Shown here: positions 48,961 to 56,807 of the stretch, in pieces
Numbering within the stretch: position 1 is the stretch's first letter
How the letters are laid out: the number at the start of each line of letters is the position of its first letter
DNA from: Streptomyces sp. NBC_01210
GTDB lineage: Bacteria; Actinomycetota; Actinomycetes; Streptomycetales; Streptomycetaceae
DNA: 64,000 bases
NCBI RefSeq assembly: GCF_036010325.1
Contig: NZ_CP108550.1
Span: forward strand, 67,862 to 131,861
Reading direction: 5' to 3'
The notes under the pieces: generated by a model
Seen by the model: the letters and a program-made list of their open reading frames with translations, nothing else
The model's database searches: none
What the model was told of the DNA's origin: nothing
Position numbers and translations under genes: made by a program

Positions 48961-49375
48961 GGTTCTCGTCTTTGGGACGCTGCCTGCGCAGCAGGGCCTG
49001 ATTGTGAGCCCACCAAGGCTGGTAGCGGCCGTCGGATTTGCTGCCTCGTTTGATCTCCCGATAGACGGTCTGAAAGCTCTTGCCGATCGAGGCGGCGATC
49101 TCTTTGACGGACTGCTTGGCCTGTAGGCCGTCGGCGATCCGGTCGTCCTGGGTGAGGAAGCGCGGTGAGATAGGGCCGGGGTCGGGAACGATCATGCTTC
49201 CAGCATCGATGAACCACAGCGAGCCGCAGCTGGTCGAGACCCCGACCACGCGAGCCGCGGCAGCACCCTTGTATCCCTCGCGCAGCAGCTCGAAGTACCG
49301 CTTCTTCACCGTGGTCGACATCTTGTTGGGGGCGTACTTCGGCATCCGAACGCTCTCCTTCTGAGGCGTTCGCAA
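48947..49375 (-). pseudogene. IS30-family transposase N-terminal fragment
   Basis: 142 codons on the minus strand contain the IS30 helix-turn-helix (LTQDDRIADGLQAKQSVKEI, then AASIGKSFQTVYREIKRGS). The DDE integrase core is missing where the sequence joins the truncated secreted gene. Confidence 0.78.
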
Positions 49376-49388
49376 CCATCAATAGAAC

Positions 49389-49955
49389 TCAAGCCGGATC
49401 GAGGGGACGGTTCTGCCATTCGGCCATGGCATCGAGGACCTTGTCGGTGATGGTCGAGATCGTCTGGCGGGAGACGTCGGTGCCATAGACCTCGGCCAGG
49501 TGGGCCTGGACTTCACGCGTCGTCAGGCCCTTCGCGGCCAGTGAGATGACCATCTCGTCGACGCCGGTCAGACGCCGCTGCCTCTTCTTCACGATCTTCG
49601 GCTCGAACGACCCGTCCCGGTCACGGGGCACGGCAATCTCGACGGGTCCGACCTCGGTCAGCACCGTTTTGGAGCGGGTTCCGTTGCGGGAGTTGCCGCC
49701 GTTCCTGCCCGCCTGATCGCGCCGGTCATAGCCGAGGTGATCGGTGACCTCGCCTTCCAGGGCCGACTCCAGGAGTCGTTTCGTCAGCTGCTGCAGCAGG
49801 CCTCCCTCGCCGGTCAGCTGCAGCCCTTCGGCCTGAGCGCGGCTCACCAACTCCTCGATCGGCTGGTCATCCACCGCTTTCGCCGACTGCGGGACAGCCG
49901 CCCCTGAACTCTCATTCTCAGGCGTGTTGTTACTGGGCATCAGTGCATCCTCCAT
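49389..49955 (-). pseudogene. IS256-family transposase N-terminal fragment
   Basis: 188 codons match the start of an IS256/Mutator transposase: LLQQLTKRLLESALEGEVTD, HLGYDRRD, then RNGTRSKTVLTEVGPVEIAV and VSRQTISTITDKVLDAMAEW. About half of the ~415-aa protein, including most catalytic residues, is absent. It ends 14 bp from the IS30 fragment, so one insertion or deletion removed both 3' parts. Confidence 0.82.
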
Positions 49956-50148
49956 GATCAGGAGTTACACCGTTCTTCTTACAGTCCCGGGCGCGGATGA
50001 CACTCCTGTCACAGCTGGTCAACGCGGTGATGCGGCGGCTACTTCATTGCAGTGAACGCCTGGGGGATCGCGGTTGGCGTCATCGTGCCAGTAGCAGATT
50101 CTCCGATGACGGGGCGCGTCCAGCGCCCAGACGGAAGGACTCGGGAAC

Positions 50149-50640
50149 ATGATGCGCACCGCACTTGGCACGCTCGCCGCAGTCGCAGCCCTCGGCATCG
50201 GCCTGGCCACCCCAGCTGTCGCGGCCCCGGTGCCGGTGACGGCGCTGAACTGTGATGGCGACACCTACAAGTGCACAGCCAACCTGAAGTTCGGTGACGA
50301 CAGGTGGAAGGCCGACTGGAGCGTCAATGTTTTCCATCCGGCTGCCAGGGCAGCGGAGCGCGTGGTCGCGGCTCCGGTCCCGGCGACGGGGCTGACCTGT
50401 GACGGAGACACCGGTACATGTCAGGCCAACCTCGCATTCGGTGACGGTAAGTGGAAGGCCCGCTGGAGCGCCAGGGTCTTCCACTCGGCTGCCGGGGCCG
50501 GGGAGCGCGCGGTCGCGGCTCCGGTCCCGGTGACTGCTATGGCCTGCGACGGAGACACCTACAAGTGCACCGCGAACCTGAAGTTCGGTGACGGCCAGTG
50601 GAAGGCGGACTGGGCCGCCACCATCTTCCACCAGGCGTGA
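50149..50640 (+). CDS. Secreted protein with three CDGDT repeats
   Basis: 163 aa from ATG 50149. A signal peptide (TALGTLAAVAALGIGLATPA) is followed by three ~50-residue repeats, each with VTALNCDGDTYKCTANLKFG-type sequence: two cysteines six residues apart, probably a small disulfide loop, and a W-K-A-D/R-W ending. All three are separated by an Ala-Pro-Val linker. No known family; a small repeat-built exported binding protein is likely. Confidence 0.75.
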   Translation: MMRTALGTLAAVAALGIGLATPAVAAPVPVTALNCDGDTYKCTANLKFGDDRWKADWSVNVFHPAARAAERVVAAPVPATGLTCDGDTGTCQANLAFGDGKWKARWSARVFHSAAGAGERAVAAPVPVTAMACDGDTYKCTANLKFGDGQWKADWAATIFHQA

Positions 50641-50906
50641 GGCTGGCCCTTCTGCCACCCTGGCCGGACTTGCTCGGCCTGACCTGACATGAGCGGGTGG
50701 GAGCCGGTATCCGGCGCCCGCCCGCTCTTCAGGTCCGGCCCCGGCCTCACAACCGCCAGGGTGTCCGGCTGTACAGGCCTTGTCGAAGCCAAAGGCCGTC
50801 CGGGGAGCGAAGTCGAAGACACAGCCACGCGCCCGCGGGGTCCCGCGGCTTGAAGCCAGCGACTTGGCGGGCGGCTTCGACGTCCCCGGCCTGCACGGCC
50901 CGACCC

Positions 50907-50961
50907 CGCCCGCGCCACCCGCCTCCTGCTCGTCCTGACGAACCTCGAAGTCAACCGCTGA
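50907..50961 (+). pseudogene. IS5-type transposase C-terminal scrap, copy 1
   Basis: LLLVLTNLEVNR then stop, in a ~60-bp stretch nearly identical to 51991-52069. It is the last few codons of an IS5-type transposase plus adjacent IS end. The rest of 50641-51263 holds no supported gene. Confidence 0.5.
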
Positions 50962-51263
50962 CGGATGATCTACGCCGCAGGCCCTACACCCTCCAGATCC
51001 CAGAGACAGCCGTCTGCGGCAGCCCGGTCGCTGCAACGTCGAACAGTTCGCGCCGCGTTCTTCGGCGCCTTCTCAGGGCCTGCCGATGCTGCTCAACGTG
51101 TCCCGGCAGGTCAAGAACCACACACAGCACGACGCGTCCCCGTTGAACCGCAGCAACTCATGCCGCATACACCGACTCTGGCCGGATGTGCCTCTGGTTC
51201 ATGCGGGGTGGAGACGGGAGCATCCACGGTGTTGCCCGAACGTCCACGAGACAGGAGTGACCC

Positions 51264-51812
51264 ATGTTTGCTCGTACGTCACGTATCGCTATAGCAGCAG
51301 CATCCACCATCCTTGCCCTGGGTACGGCCGCCGCCACCGCGAACGCCGCGCCCGCGCCGAGGAACTGCGTGGTCAACCTCGATTCAGGCAGCAAGCAGTG
51401 CTATGGCACGTTCCGGGAGGCCGTCGCCGTCTCCACCCATGGACGGATCGCCGACGCGCCGCTGTCGGCGAAGCACATCAACCAGAAGCTGGCCGACCGT
51501 CTCAGGGTCTCCTCAGGCACTACGGGGGCGCAGGCCGTGCAGCTCGGCGTCGTCTACACGGACTCGAACTACGGTGGTTCCGCCATGATCGTAACCGCCG
51601 ACAGCGGATGTCAGAGTGGCAACGGCCGGGACTTCCAGTACAACCTGGACGGCAGCTGGAACAACTCCGTCAGCTCGCTGACCACTCTGTCCTGCTGGCT
51701 GGAGTTATGGGACGCCCCTAACACCTCCGGTGTCCACCAGGAGTACCAGCAGTCGACCTCGTACGTCGGGGACGCGATGAACGACCGGGCGAGTTCGATC
51801 GCCCTGCTGTAG
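51264..51812 (+). CDS. Secreted beta/gamma-crystallin-like (peptidase inhibitor I36-type) protein
   Basis: 182 aa from ATG 51264 with AGGAGTG upstream. A signal peptide (SRIAIAAASTILALGTAAAT) precedes a domain with YTDSNYGGSAMIVTADSG, a WNNSVSSLTTLSCW core, and YVGDAMNDRASSIALL at the end. This N-Y-G-G, W-N-(N/D)-x-(I/V)-S-S-L and N-D-x-A-S-S-I pattern matches the crystallin-like I36 family of Streptomyces exported proteins. It probably binds calcium or inhibits proteases. Confidence 0.8.
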   Translation: MFARTSRIAIAAASTILALGTAAATANAAPAPRNCVVNLDSGSKQCYGTFREAVAVSTHGRIADAPLSAKHINQKLADRLRVSSGTTGAQAVQLGVVYTDSNYGGSAMIVTADSGCQSGNGRDFQYNLDGSWNNSVSSLTTLSCWLELWDAPNTSGVHQEYQQSTSYVGDAMNDRASSIALL

Positions 51813-51820
51813 GACACTCG

Positions 51821-51875
51821 GCACGCAGCGGCGCCCCGCCTCCGGTGTTCGCGGAGGCGGGGCGCCGCTGCGTGC
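51821..51875 (+). terminator. 23-bp perfect hairpin terminator
   Basis: Arms 51821-51843 and 51853-51875 are exact reverse complements with a 9-nt loop, the longest perfect stem in the window outside the telomere. Confidence 0.88.
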
Positions 51876-51920
51876 ATGCCGACTACCGCTAACTGAGTTC
51901 TCGCCGTCAGACGGGCACCG

Positions 51921-52045
51921 GCCGAGCACGTCTTCGCCCAACTCAAGAACTGGCGGACCCTCAGCGAATTCCGCACCGACCCCGCCCGCGCCCCCAGCTC
52001 CTGCGTGCCCTGCTCGTCTTGACGAACCTCGAAGTCAACCGCTGA
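51921..52045 (+). pseudogene. IS5-type transposase C-terminal remnant, copy 2
   Basis: AEHVFAQLKNWRTLSEFRTD, then after a one-base shift LLRALLVLTNLEVNR and stop: the C-terminus of an IS5-type DDE transposase. Its end repeats the scrap at 50907-50985, about 1.08 kb to the left. Confidence 0.65.
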
Positions 52046-52157
52046 CGAACGATCTACTCCGCAGACTGCCGCCCACGACCAGCGTGAGTATCCCGAGAGC
52101 CGGTCACACCAGCCCTTTGACCTAAGTTGGCGGAGGCTCACTGGCATCGACGGTGCA

Positions 52158-52634
52158 CTACACGGATGTGATGCGCACCGGGTGCGCACCGGCCGGTGCG
52201 GGGTGCGCCTCCATCGCCTGACCCAAGGCAACGGCGTTCAGCTGGTGCAGGATGTCGACGACGTCCTCGTGGTTCTCGGTGAGGATCTGTGTGGTGAAGC
52301 GGATGACCGCGAGGGCGATGTCCGCGGCCGCGTCGGCGCCGGCCTGCTCGTGCCAGGACCGCAGGGTGCCCAGGAAGCAGATTCCCAGCTCGAACAGTGC
52401 GAACGAGTCGTCGCACGGCGCCTCTTCCTGGTTCCGGTCAGGCAGGCTGGTGACCGGGATGACGAGGCGCTCCGCGACCTCCAGGAGCAGCTCGGGCATC
52501 CGCGGCTCGGTGGCGGTGAACTCGGCGGCGGCTTCGGTGTCGCCAGCTTCCACCGCCCGGAGGTAGTTGAAGGCGCTCATCACCGCGTCCGGGGTCATCG
52601 GGGAGAGCGGCGAAGCGATGGCGGTTTCGGGCAT
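52158..52634 (-). CDS. Hypothetical protein
   Basis: 158 aa read leftward from ATG 52634 (GAGGAG upstream). An acidic helical protein with a Cys pair (CDDSFALFELGICFLG) and a distinctive end, LNAVALGQAMEAHPAPAGAH. A truncated relative lies at 43849-43965, next to parAB. No family recognised. Confidence 0.72.
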   Translation of the reverse strand: MPETAIASPLSPMTPDAVMSAFNYLRAVEAGDTEAAAEFTATEPRMPELLLEVAERLVIPVTSLPDRNQEEAPCDDSFALFELGICFLGTLRSWHEQAGADAAADIALAVIRFTTQILTENHEDVVDILHQLNAVALGQAMEAHPAPAGAHPVRITSV

Positions 52635-52895
52635 GACGGCTCCTCACGTACAGGCCGCCTCGCTGATCGCGGCGACCTCACAAGCGATGCTCAGGGCGCG
52701 GGCCTGTGGACAGAGGCCCGCGCACCGACGGTGAACAGTCGCCCCGGCGCCGCGCCGCGTTGTCCCTTGACCGGGTTCGCTACGTGCGGCATACCGTCCA
52801 TTCCGGTGGGGGAGAAATCTCCGTCCCGGCACGCTGCCGCGAAGGCCGGGGAAAAGCCGCTGCCACCCAGGGAACGCAGCTGCGAGACTGCGGAG

Positions 52896-53366
52896 ATGAC
52901 CACGCAGCGGCTGCCGTTCCCGGTCCCGGACGAACGCGCCCACCTCTTCGTCGACAGCTACGGCGACATGCACGACCTCGTTGAGGACCTGGTCGTGCCC
53001 ACCGGCGTACCCGAGGCCGCGGCGACGGTCCTGCGCACGGCCCGCGAACTGCTGCGCCAGTCGTACTACTGCTACGAGTTCTCCACCGTGGCGGTCATGC
53101 ACTCCCTGATCGCGGTGGAGATCGTGCTGCGTGACCGTATCCCGGGCGCGGGCAAGAAGCCGCTGCAGAAGCTCATCGAGCAGGGTGCCGACGTGGGGAT
53201 CCTGACGGCCCGGCAGGCGGAGTACCTCGACTACGGCCGCCAGATCCGCAACGGGATGGCGCACGGCAAGACCACGCACGCGGTGATGCCGCCGGCCATG
53301 GCGGTCCCGATGGTGCGCACGTCGTTCACCATCGTCACCGAGCTGTCCGCCCTGGCGCCTGGCTGA
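52896..53366 (+). CDS. HEPN-like domain protein
   Basis: 156 aa from ATG 52896. Helical, with STVAVMHSLIAVEIVLRDRI and, near the C-terminus, YGRQIRNGMAHG. The R-N-x-x-A-H sequence fits the HEPN RNase signature (R-x4-6-H with a polar residue after R). HEPN proteins are often toxin or defence RNases. No obvious antitoxin partner is adjacent: the neighbour to the left faces the other way and the next gene is the replication-relaxation protein. So this is a stand-alone HEPN-like protein, of uncertain activity. Confidence 0.65.
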   Translation: MTTQRLPFPVPDERAHLFVDSYGDMHDLVEDLVVPTGVPEAAATVLRTARELLRQSYYCYEFSTVAVMHSLIAVEIVLRDRIPGAGKKPLQKLIEQGADVGILTARQAEYLDYGRQIRNGMAHGKTTHAVMPPAMAVPMVRTSFTIVTELSALAPG

Positions 53367-53372
53367 TGACGA

Positions 53373-53411
53373 CAACTCACCAGCGATACGCCGCGGTTTG
53401 CTGGTGAGTTG
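53373..53411 (+). terminator. 12-bp hairpin terminator
   Basis: CAACTCACCAGC at 53373-53384 pairs exactly with 53400-53411. A near-palindrome GGGCAAG...CTTGCCC (53411-53429) follows at once. Confidence 0.75.
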
Positions 53412-53440
53412 GGCAAGCATGCCTTGCCCGTACGTTCTGC

Positions 53441-53488
53441 CCTACAGCCCGGCCTACAGTCCTCCCTACACTCTGACCTACAGTGATC
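53441..53488. repeat. Four 12-bp tandem repeats (iteron candidate, left array)
   Basis: CCTACA begins at 53441, 53453, 53465 and 53477, exactly 12 bp apart, with variable bases between. It lies 200 bp upstream of the replication-relaxation gene in a stretch without a supported gene. Confidence 0.6.
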
Positions 53489-53687
53489 ACCTGTGGGTCC
53501 GGGTGCGTTCATGCAGGCCGGGGCCGGTTTGGGCAGCTGATGGGCGGTTCGACACCCCTTACTTCCATGCTCTTTGGGAGTGAGGGGTGGGTGTTCGTTC
53601 GGGGTCCGGCGGCGGGGCCGGTGCCCGCCCCCGGCAGGCCGTGGTGCTGCTGCGGGCCGAGGGCGGCGGGAAGGTCGGAGGGGGTTG

Positions 53688-55049
53688 ATGGGTGTGGCGG
53701 GGCAGTGGCCGTACAGGTCGACGGGCAGGGCGCGGGCGCTGGTGCTGCTCGCGCTCGGGGTGGTGAAGGTCGCGACGGTGGAGCAGTTGCGGCAGCTGGT
53801 GCTGCCGGGCACGGCGGATCTACAGACGGTGCGGAACGCGTGCAAGGACCTGCGGCACGCCGGGCTGGTGGAGTCGGTCGGCAAGACGTCCCGGATGGGT
53901 GGGGGCGGGCGGCCGGTGGCGCTGCAGCTGTGGAACCTCACCACCGCCGGCCTCGCCGCGGCCGCCAGTGAACTGGGCCGCCCGGTGAAGGAGATGGGCG
54001 GCACGGCGCGGGAGGCTGCGAAGGCCGGCGCCGCGCACGCGCTCGCCGTGACGGACACGATCGACGCCATCCGGCAGTCACCGCCTCTGGCGACCAAGCC
54101 GGTCGCCCGCCGCACCACCGTTCCGGCCCAGGGGCGGGAGCTCCCGGCCCGTCCGGCGGGGCTGGGGCACTTGCGGGGGTGGGAGACCGAGGTCGCGCTC
54201 CCCGTTACCGGCACGTTCGCTGCGCCGAGCAAGGGCAGTCTGCGGGCAGATGGGGTGCTGACCGCGCCCGAGGACGGGGTGCCGGTGTTGTTCGTGGAGG
54301 TCGACAACCACACCGAACCGGCCGCTGTCGTCGCCCGCAAGATCGAGCGCTACCAGAAGTTCTTCCAGCGTCAGGTGAAAGACCACCGGGGCCGTGACGT
54401 GGCGATGTGGTCGACGCTGTGGGAGGACTCGGGCCGCGGCGGCTTTCCGCCCGTGGCCTTGGTGTTCGCCAAGGACGTCGGCCCGGAGGCGCGATTGAAC
54501 CGCATTAAGGCGATCCGCGATGCGTCCAGGCCGTGCTGGACGGGCCGGTGGGAGAGCGACCATGGCTGGCACGTCGCCCCAGAGGGGGAGGAGCGCGACG
54601 GCTGGTGGAACTTCGGCGGCACCGTCCCGGTCATCGCCACCCATCTCGGCCAGCTGAAAGCCAAGGGCCCCCACGGTCCGATCTGGTGGCGCTTCGGGCG
54701 CTCCGAATGGCAGACCCTCACCGACGCCCTCACCAACACCAGCACCCGCGAGGACTACCTCGCCCGCGGCGAACAGCGCCGCCAGGAGCGCGAAGCCGCC
54801 CGCGTCCTCAAGGATCAGGCGGTCCGGGACGAGTTGGAGCGCTGGCAGGAGTCGTGGGAGTGCCCGTCCTGCGGTACGGACGTCACCCTGGACACGGTGA
54901 GCGACGGCTACCAGCCGGCGGAAGGCGGGCGGTGCCCGACGTGTGAGCGAGTCCACCGCGAACTCCAGGCGGAACGAGCAGCAGCGGAAGATGCTGCCCG
55001 CAGCAACGGGATCCTCGCCCGTCTGCGCGCTCGCACCGAAGGCCAATAG
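53688..55049 (+). CDS. Replication-relaxation family protein
   Basis: 453 aa from ATG 53688, with GGAGGGGG upstream. A winged-helix start (LLALGVVKVATVEQLRQLVL) is followed by an endonuclease-like core with FVEVDNHTEPAAVVARKIER, matching the replication-relaxation family of actinomycete plasmids and ICEs. The C-terminus has two CxxC knuckles (CPSCG, CPTCE) that form a zinc ribbon. These proteins are thought to act in plasmid replication or transfer initiation. It is flanked on both sides by exact 12-bp tandem repeats. Confidence 0.82.
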   Translation: MGVAGQWPYRSTGRARALVLLALGVVKVATVEQLRQLVLPGTADLQTVRNACKDLRHAGLVESVGKTSRMGGGGRPVALQLWNLTTAGLAAAASELGRPVKEMGGTAREAAKAGAAHALAVTDTIDAIRQSPPLATKPVARRTTVPAQGRELPARPAGLGHLRGWETEVALPVTGTFAAPSKGSLRADGVLTAPEDGVPVLFVEVDNHTEPAAVVARKIERYQKFFQRQVKDHRGRDVAMWSTLWEDSGRGGFPPVALVFAKDVGPEARLNRIKAIRDASRPCWTGRWESDHGWHVAPEGEERDGWWNFGGTVPVIATHLGQLKAKGPHGPIWWRFGRSEWQTLTDALTNTSTREDYLARGEQRRQEREAARVLKDQAVRDELERWQESWECPSCGTDVTLDTVSDGYQPAEGGRCPTCERVHRELQAERAAAEDAARSNGILARLRARTEGQ

Positions 55050-55109
55050 GCCCCGTCGGCGGGCCTGCCCGGACAGCAGAGTGCAGCAGGGGCCAGTGGA
55101 GAGTCGGCA

Positions 55110-55181
55110 GGTCGCGTCTCTGGTCGCGTCTCTGGTCGCGCTTCTGGTCGCGCTTCTGGTCTCGTCTCTGGTCGCGTCGGC
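55110..55181. repeat. Six 12-bp tandem repeats (iteron candidate, right array)
   Basis: Units GGTCGCGTCTCT start at 55110, 55122, 55134, 55146, 55158 and 55170; units 3 and 4 read GGTCGCGCTTCT and unit 5 GGTCTCGTCTCT. The array starts 60 bp after the replication-relaxation stop. No gene is supported in 55050-55328. Confidence 0.7.
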
Positions 55182-55328
55182 CGGTTCGGCTGTCGTTGCT
55201 GGAGAGGGGCTCTGACCTGGAGGACAAGGCTCTGTCCGCGCGTAGCGCGGCCGCCGACTAATCCCCTACAGCGCCCCTCCCAGCTGGCGGCGGTGGCGCG
55301 ACGGGGTTCGGACGCCGGCATCCGTGCG

Positions 55329-55595
55329 CTACGTCGCCTGGGTGCCGGAGCGTCGGATGTCCGCATACACGCGGGCCTTCACCCCCGGCTGCCCGGGTGC
55401 CCGACGCGGGGTGCCGACGCCGGAGGTGGCCCACCACTTCTCCAGCTCGCTCATCACGGCGAGCGCGGTCTCCTCATCCTGGGCGGTGATGTCGATGACC
55501 ACCAGGCCCGGCTCGGAGACATGCTGTTCGTCGATACGGTCCATGACCCGCATGACGCGGCCGGTACCAGGACGGTTCGGCTCGGGCGCATGCAT
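55329..55595 (-). CDS. DUF6207 family protein
   Basis: 88 aa read leftward from ATG 55595 with GGGAG upstream. MDRIDEQHVSEPGLVVIDIT, then an acidic helix ending in WWATS and APGQPGVKARVYADIR, matches DUF6207, a small Streptomyces family of unknown function found on plasmids and chromosome arms. Confidence 0.82.
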   Translation of the reverse strand: MHAPEPNRPGTGRVMRVMDRIDEQHVSEPGLVVIDITAQDEETALAVMSELEKWWATSGVGTPRRAPGQPGVKARVYADIRRSGTQAT

Positions 55596-55702
55596 CACTC
55601 TCCCGAAGGACCACTCCCGCGCATTCGCTTCTTCTCGGCCGACGTCACAGATGCGCGTGCCTCGACATGACACAGAAATCGAACAAGCGCTCTAATGTGG
55701 GG

Positions 55703-55945
55703 ATGGATGCCTCCGCCTTCCCCCACAACCTTGTCCAGGCCCAGCGCGACTTCGGCGCCACCTACGAAGCGCTCGCCGCTCCCGGGCGGCACGGCAACAC
55801 CGAGCTGCGCCGCCGCCTGCTCCGCCTGTCCGTCCGCATCCTGTGGCACCCCTTCTGGACCGCCCACCCGTCTGGGGCGCCGGCGGCCCGAATCGAGCTA
55901 CGCCGCCAGGCCCGCGCCGATCAGTCGGAGGCGAGGGCGGCATGA
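55703..55945 (+). CDS. Small hypothetical helical protein
   Basis: 80 aa from ATG 55703 (ATG 55667 is in frame). FPHNLVQAQRDFGATYEALA and LRRRLLRLSVRILWHPFW resemble a small conserved Streptomyces protein type with no known role. Its stop overlaps the next ATG (ATGA), coupling it to the LexA-like gene. Confidence 0.68.
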   Translation: MDASAFPHNLVQAQRDFGATYEALAAPGRHGNTELRRRLLRLSVRILWHPFWTAHPSGAPAARIELRRQARADQSEARAA

Positions 55946-56160
55946 AGGGCGACGCTCCGAGCGAACGCCAGGTCCAGATCCTGCGCGCGCTGCGCACGTG
56001 GATTGCAGACCACGGGGAGGGACCCACCATCCGGCAGATCGGCGAGCTGGTCGGCCTCTCCAGCACCGGCTCGGTCGCCTACCAGCTTGGCCGCCTGGAG
56101 GACCAGGGCCTGATCAGCCGAAGCGGCCGACGCTGGCGCTCGGTCCGCCTCAGCAGCTGA
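55942..56160 (+). CDS. LexA-type winged-helix DNA-binding protein
   Basis: 72 aa from ATG 55942. SERQVQILRALRTWIADHGE and PTIRQIGELVGLSSTGSVAY followed by LGRLEDQGLI are the LexA N-terminal winged helix. The S24 self-cleavage domain is absent, so it cannot respond to RecA as LexA does; it is a short stand-alone repressor. Its target may be the GGTCAC repeats just downstream. Confidence 0.8.
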   Translation: MKGDAPSERQVQILRALRTWIADHGEGPTIRQIGELVGLSSTGSVAYQLGRLEDQGLISRSGRRWRSVRLSS

Positions 56161-56807
56161 CCGCAGGTGACCGATCAATCCGGGGGAGTTGCATGGGTCG
56201 GTCACGTCGCTGACGTGCGGTTTGGCCGATGGGTGCGACCGGATCGGTCACACGGCCGGTCACCGGTCACGGCCGCGACCTGTGACCGGTCACGCGTGCC
56301 GGGCAAGCCCAAGGGGACCCTGGGCAAGCTCACCATGCGTCAGGCTTGCCCAGCCCGGAGGCCGCGGCCAGGGCGAGACGTTAGCGACGATGGTGTTGGC
56401 CGTCCTCGATCTGCGCGTTGGAACGGTTTCGCCGAGGGACCGCTCGCCGACGCGGCACTGCGCCCGCTTCATGCAGCGCCAGCCGCACGCCGATCAGGTC
56501 AGCAGCCTTGCGGAGTAGATCCGCTGAGGGGCGCGCATCGACTGCGGCCGACCGGCTCGCCTGCGCCTGACCCTCGCTGCCCTGTTTCCACGGGGGTGAG
56601 GGCCCCTGGCCGGGCGTGGCAGGGGCCCTCTGAGCGCTTCCGTGGGGGACGGATCATGCACGCGTCGCCCGGACAACGACACCGGCCTGGGCCGGGACAC
56701 GGTGGTTCAGCCGGAAGGCCCGGCCCGAAGGCGTTGCCGGGGCATGGCCTGTGGCGGGATCCTGGAAAGGGACGCCAAGGCGTCCTAACCGATCGGGAGG
56801 CGCTGTC
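56161..56807. promoter_or_regulatory. 647-bp non-coding region with GGTCAC/GTGACC repeats
   Basis: GGTCAC or GTGACC elements lie at 56167, 56198, 56246, 56258, 56264 and 56282-56293, the last being the 12-bp palindrome GTGACCGGTCAC. Further right, CTGGGCAAGC (56320-56329) pairs with GCTTGCCCAG (56344-56353), and GGACGCC-AA-GGCGTCC spans 56770-56785 just before the next start. No gene is supported. It looks like a dense operator or origin region. Confidence 0.55.

Noticed and set aside
55110..55181. CRISPR-like array
   Set aside because: Units are contiguous 12-mers without spacers and no cas genes are present anywhere in the window.
55081..55215. Small plus-strand frame repeating VASLVAS over the right 12-bp array
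   Set aside because: A 12-bp period necessarily gives a 4-residue repeat in every frame; there is no ribosome site, and opposite-strand frames are equally open.
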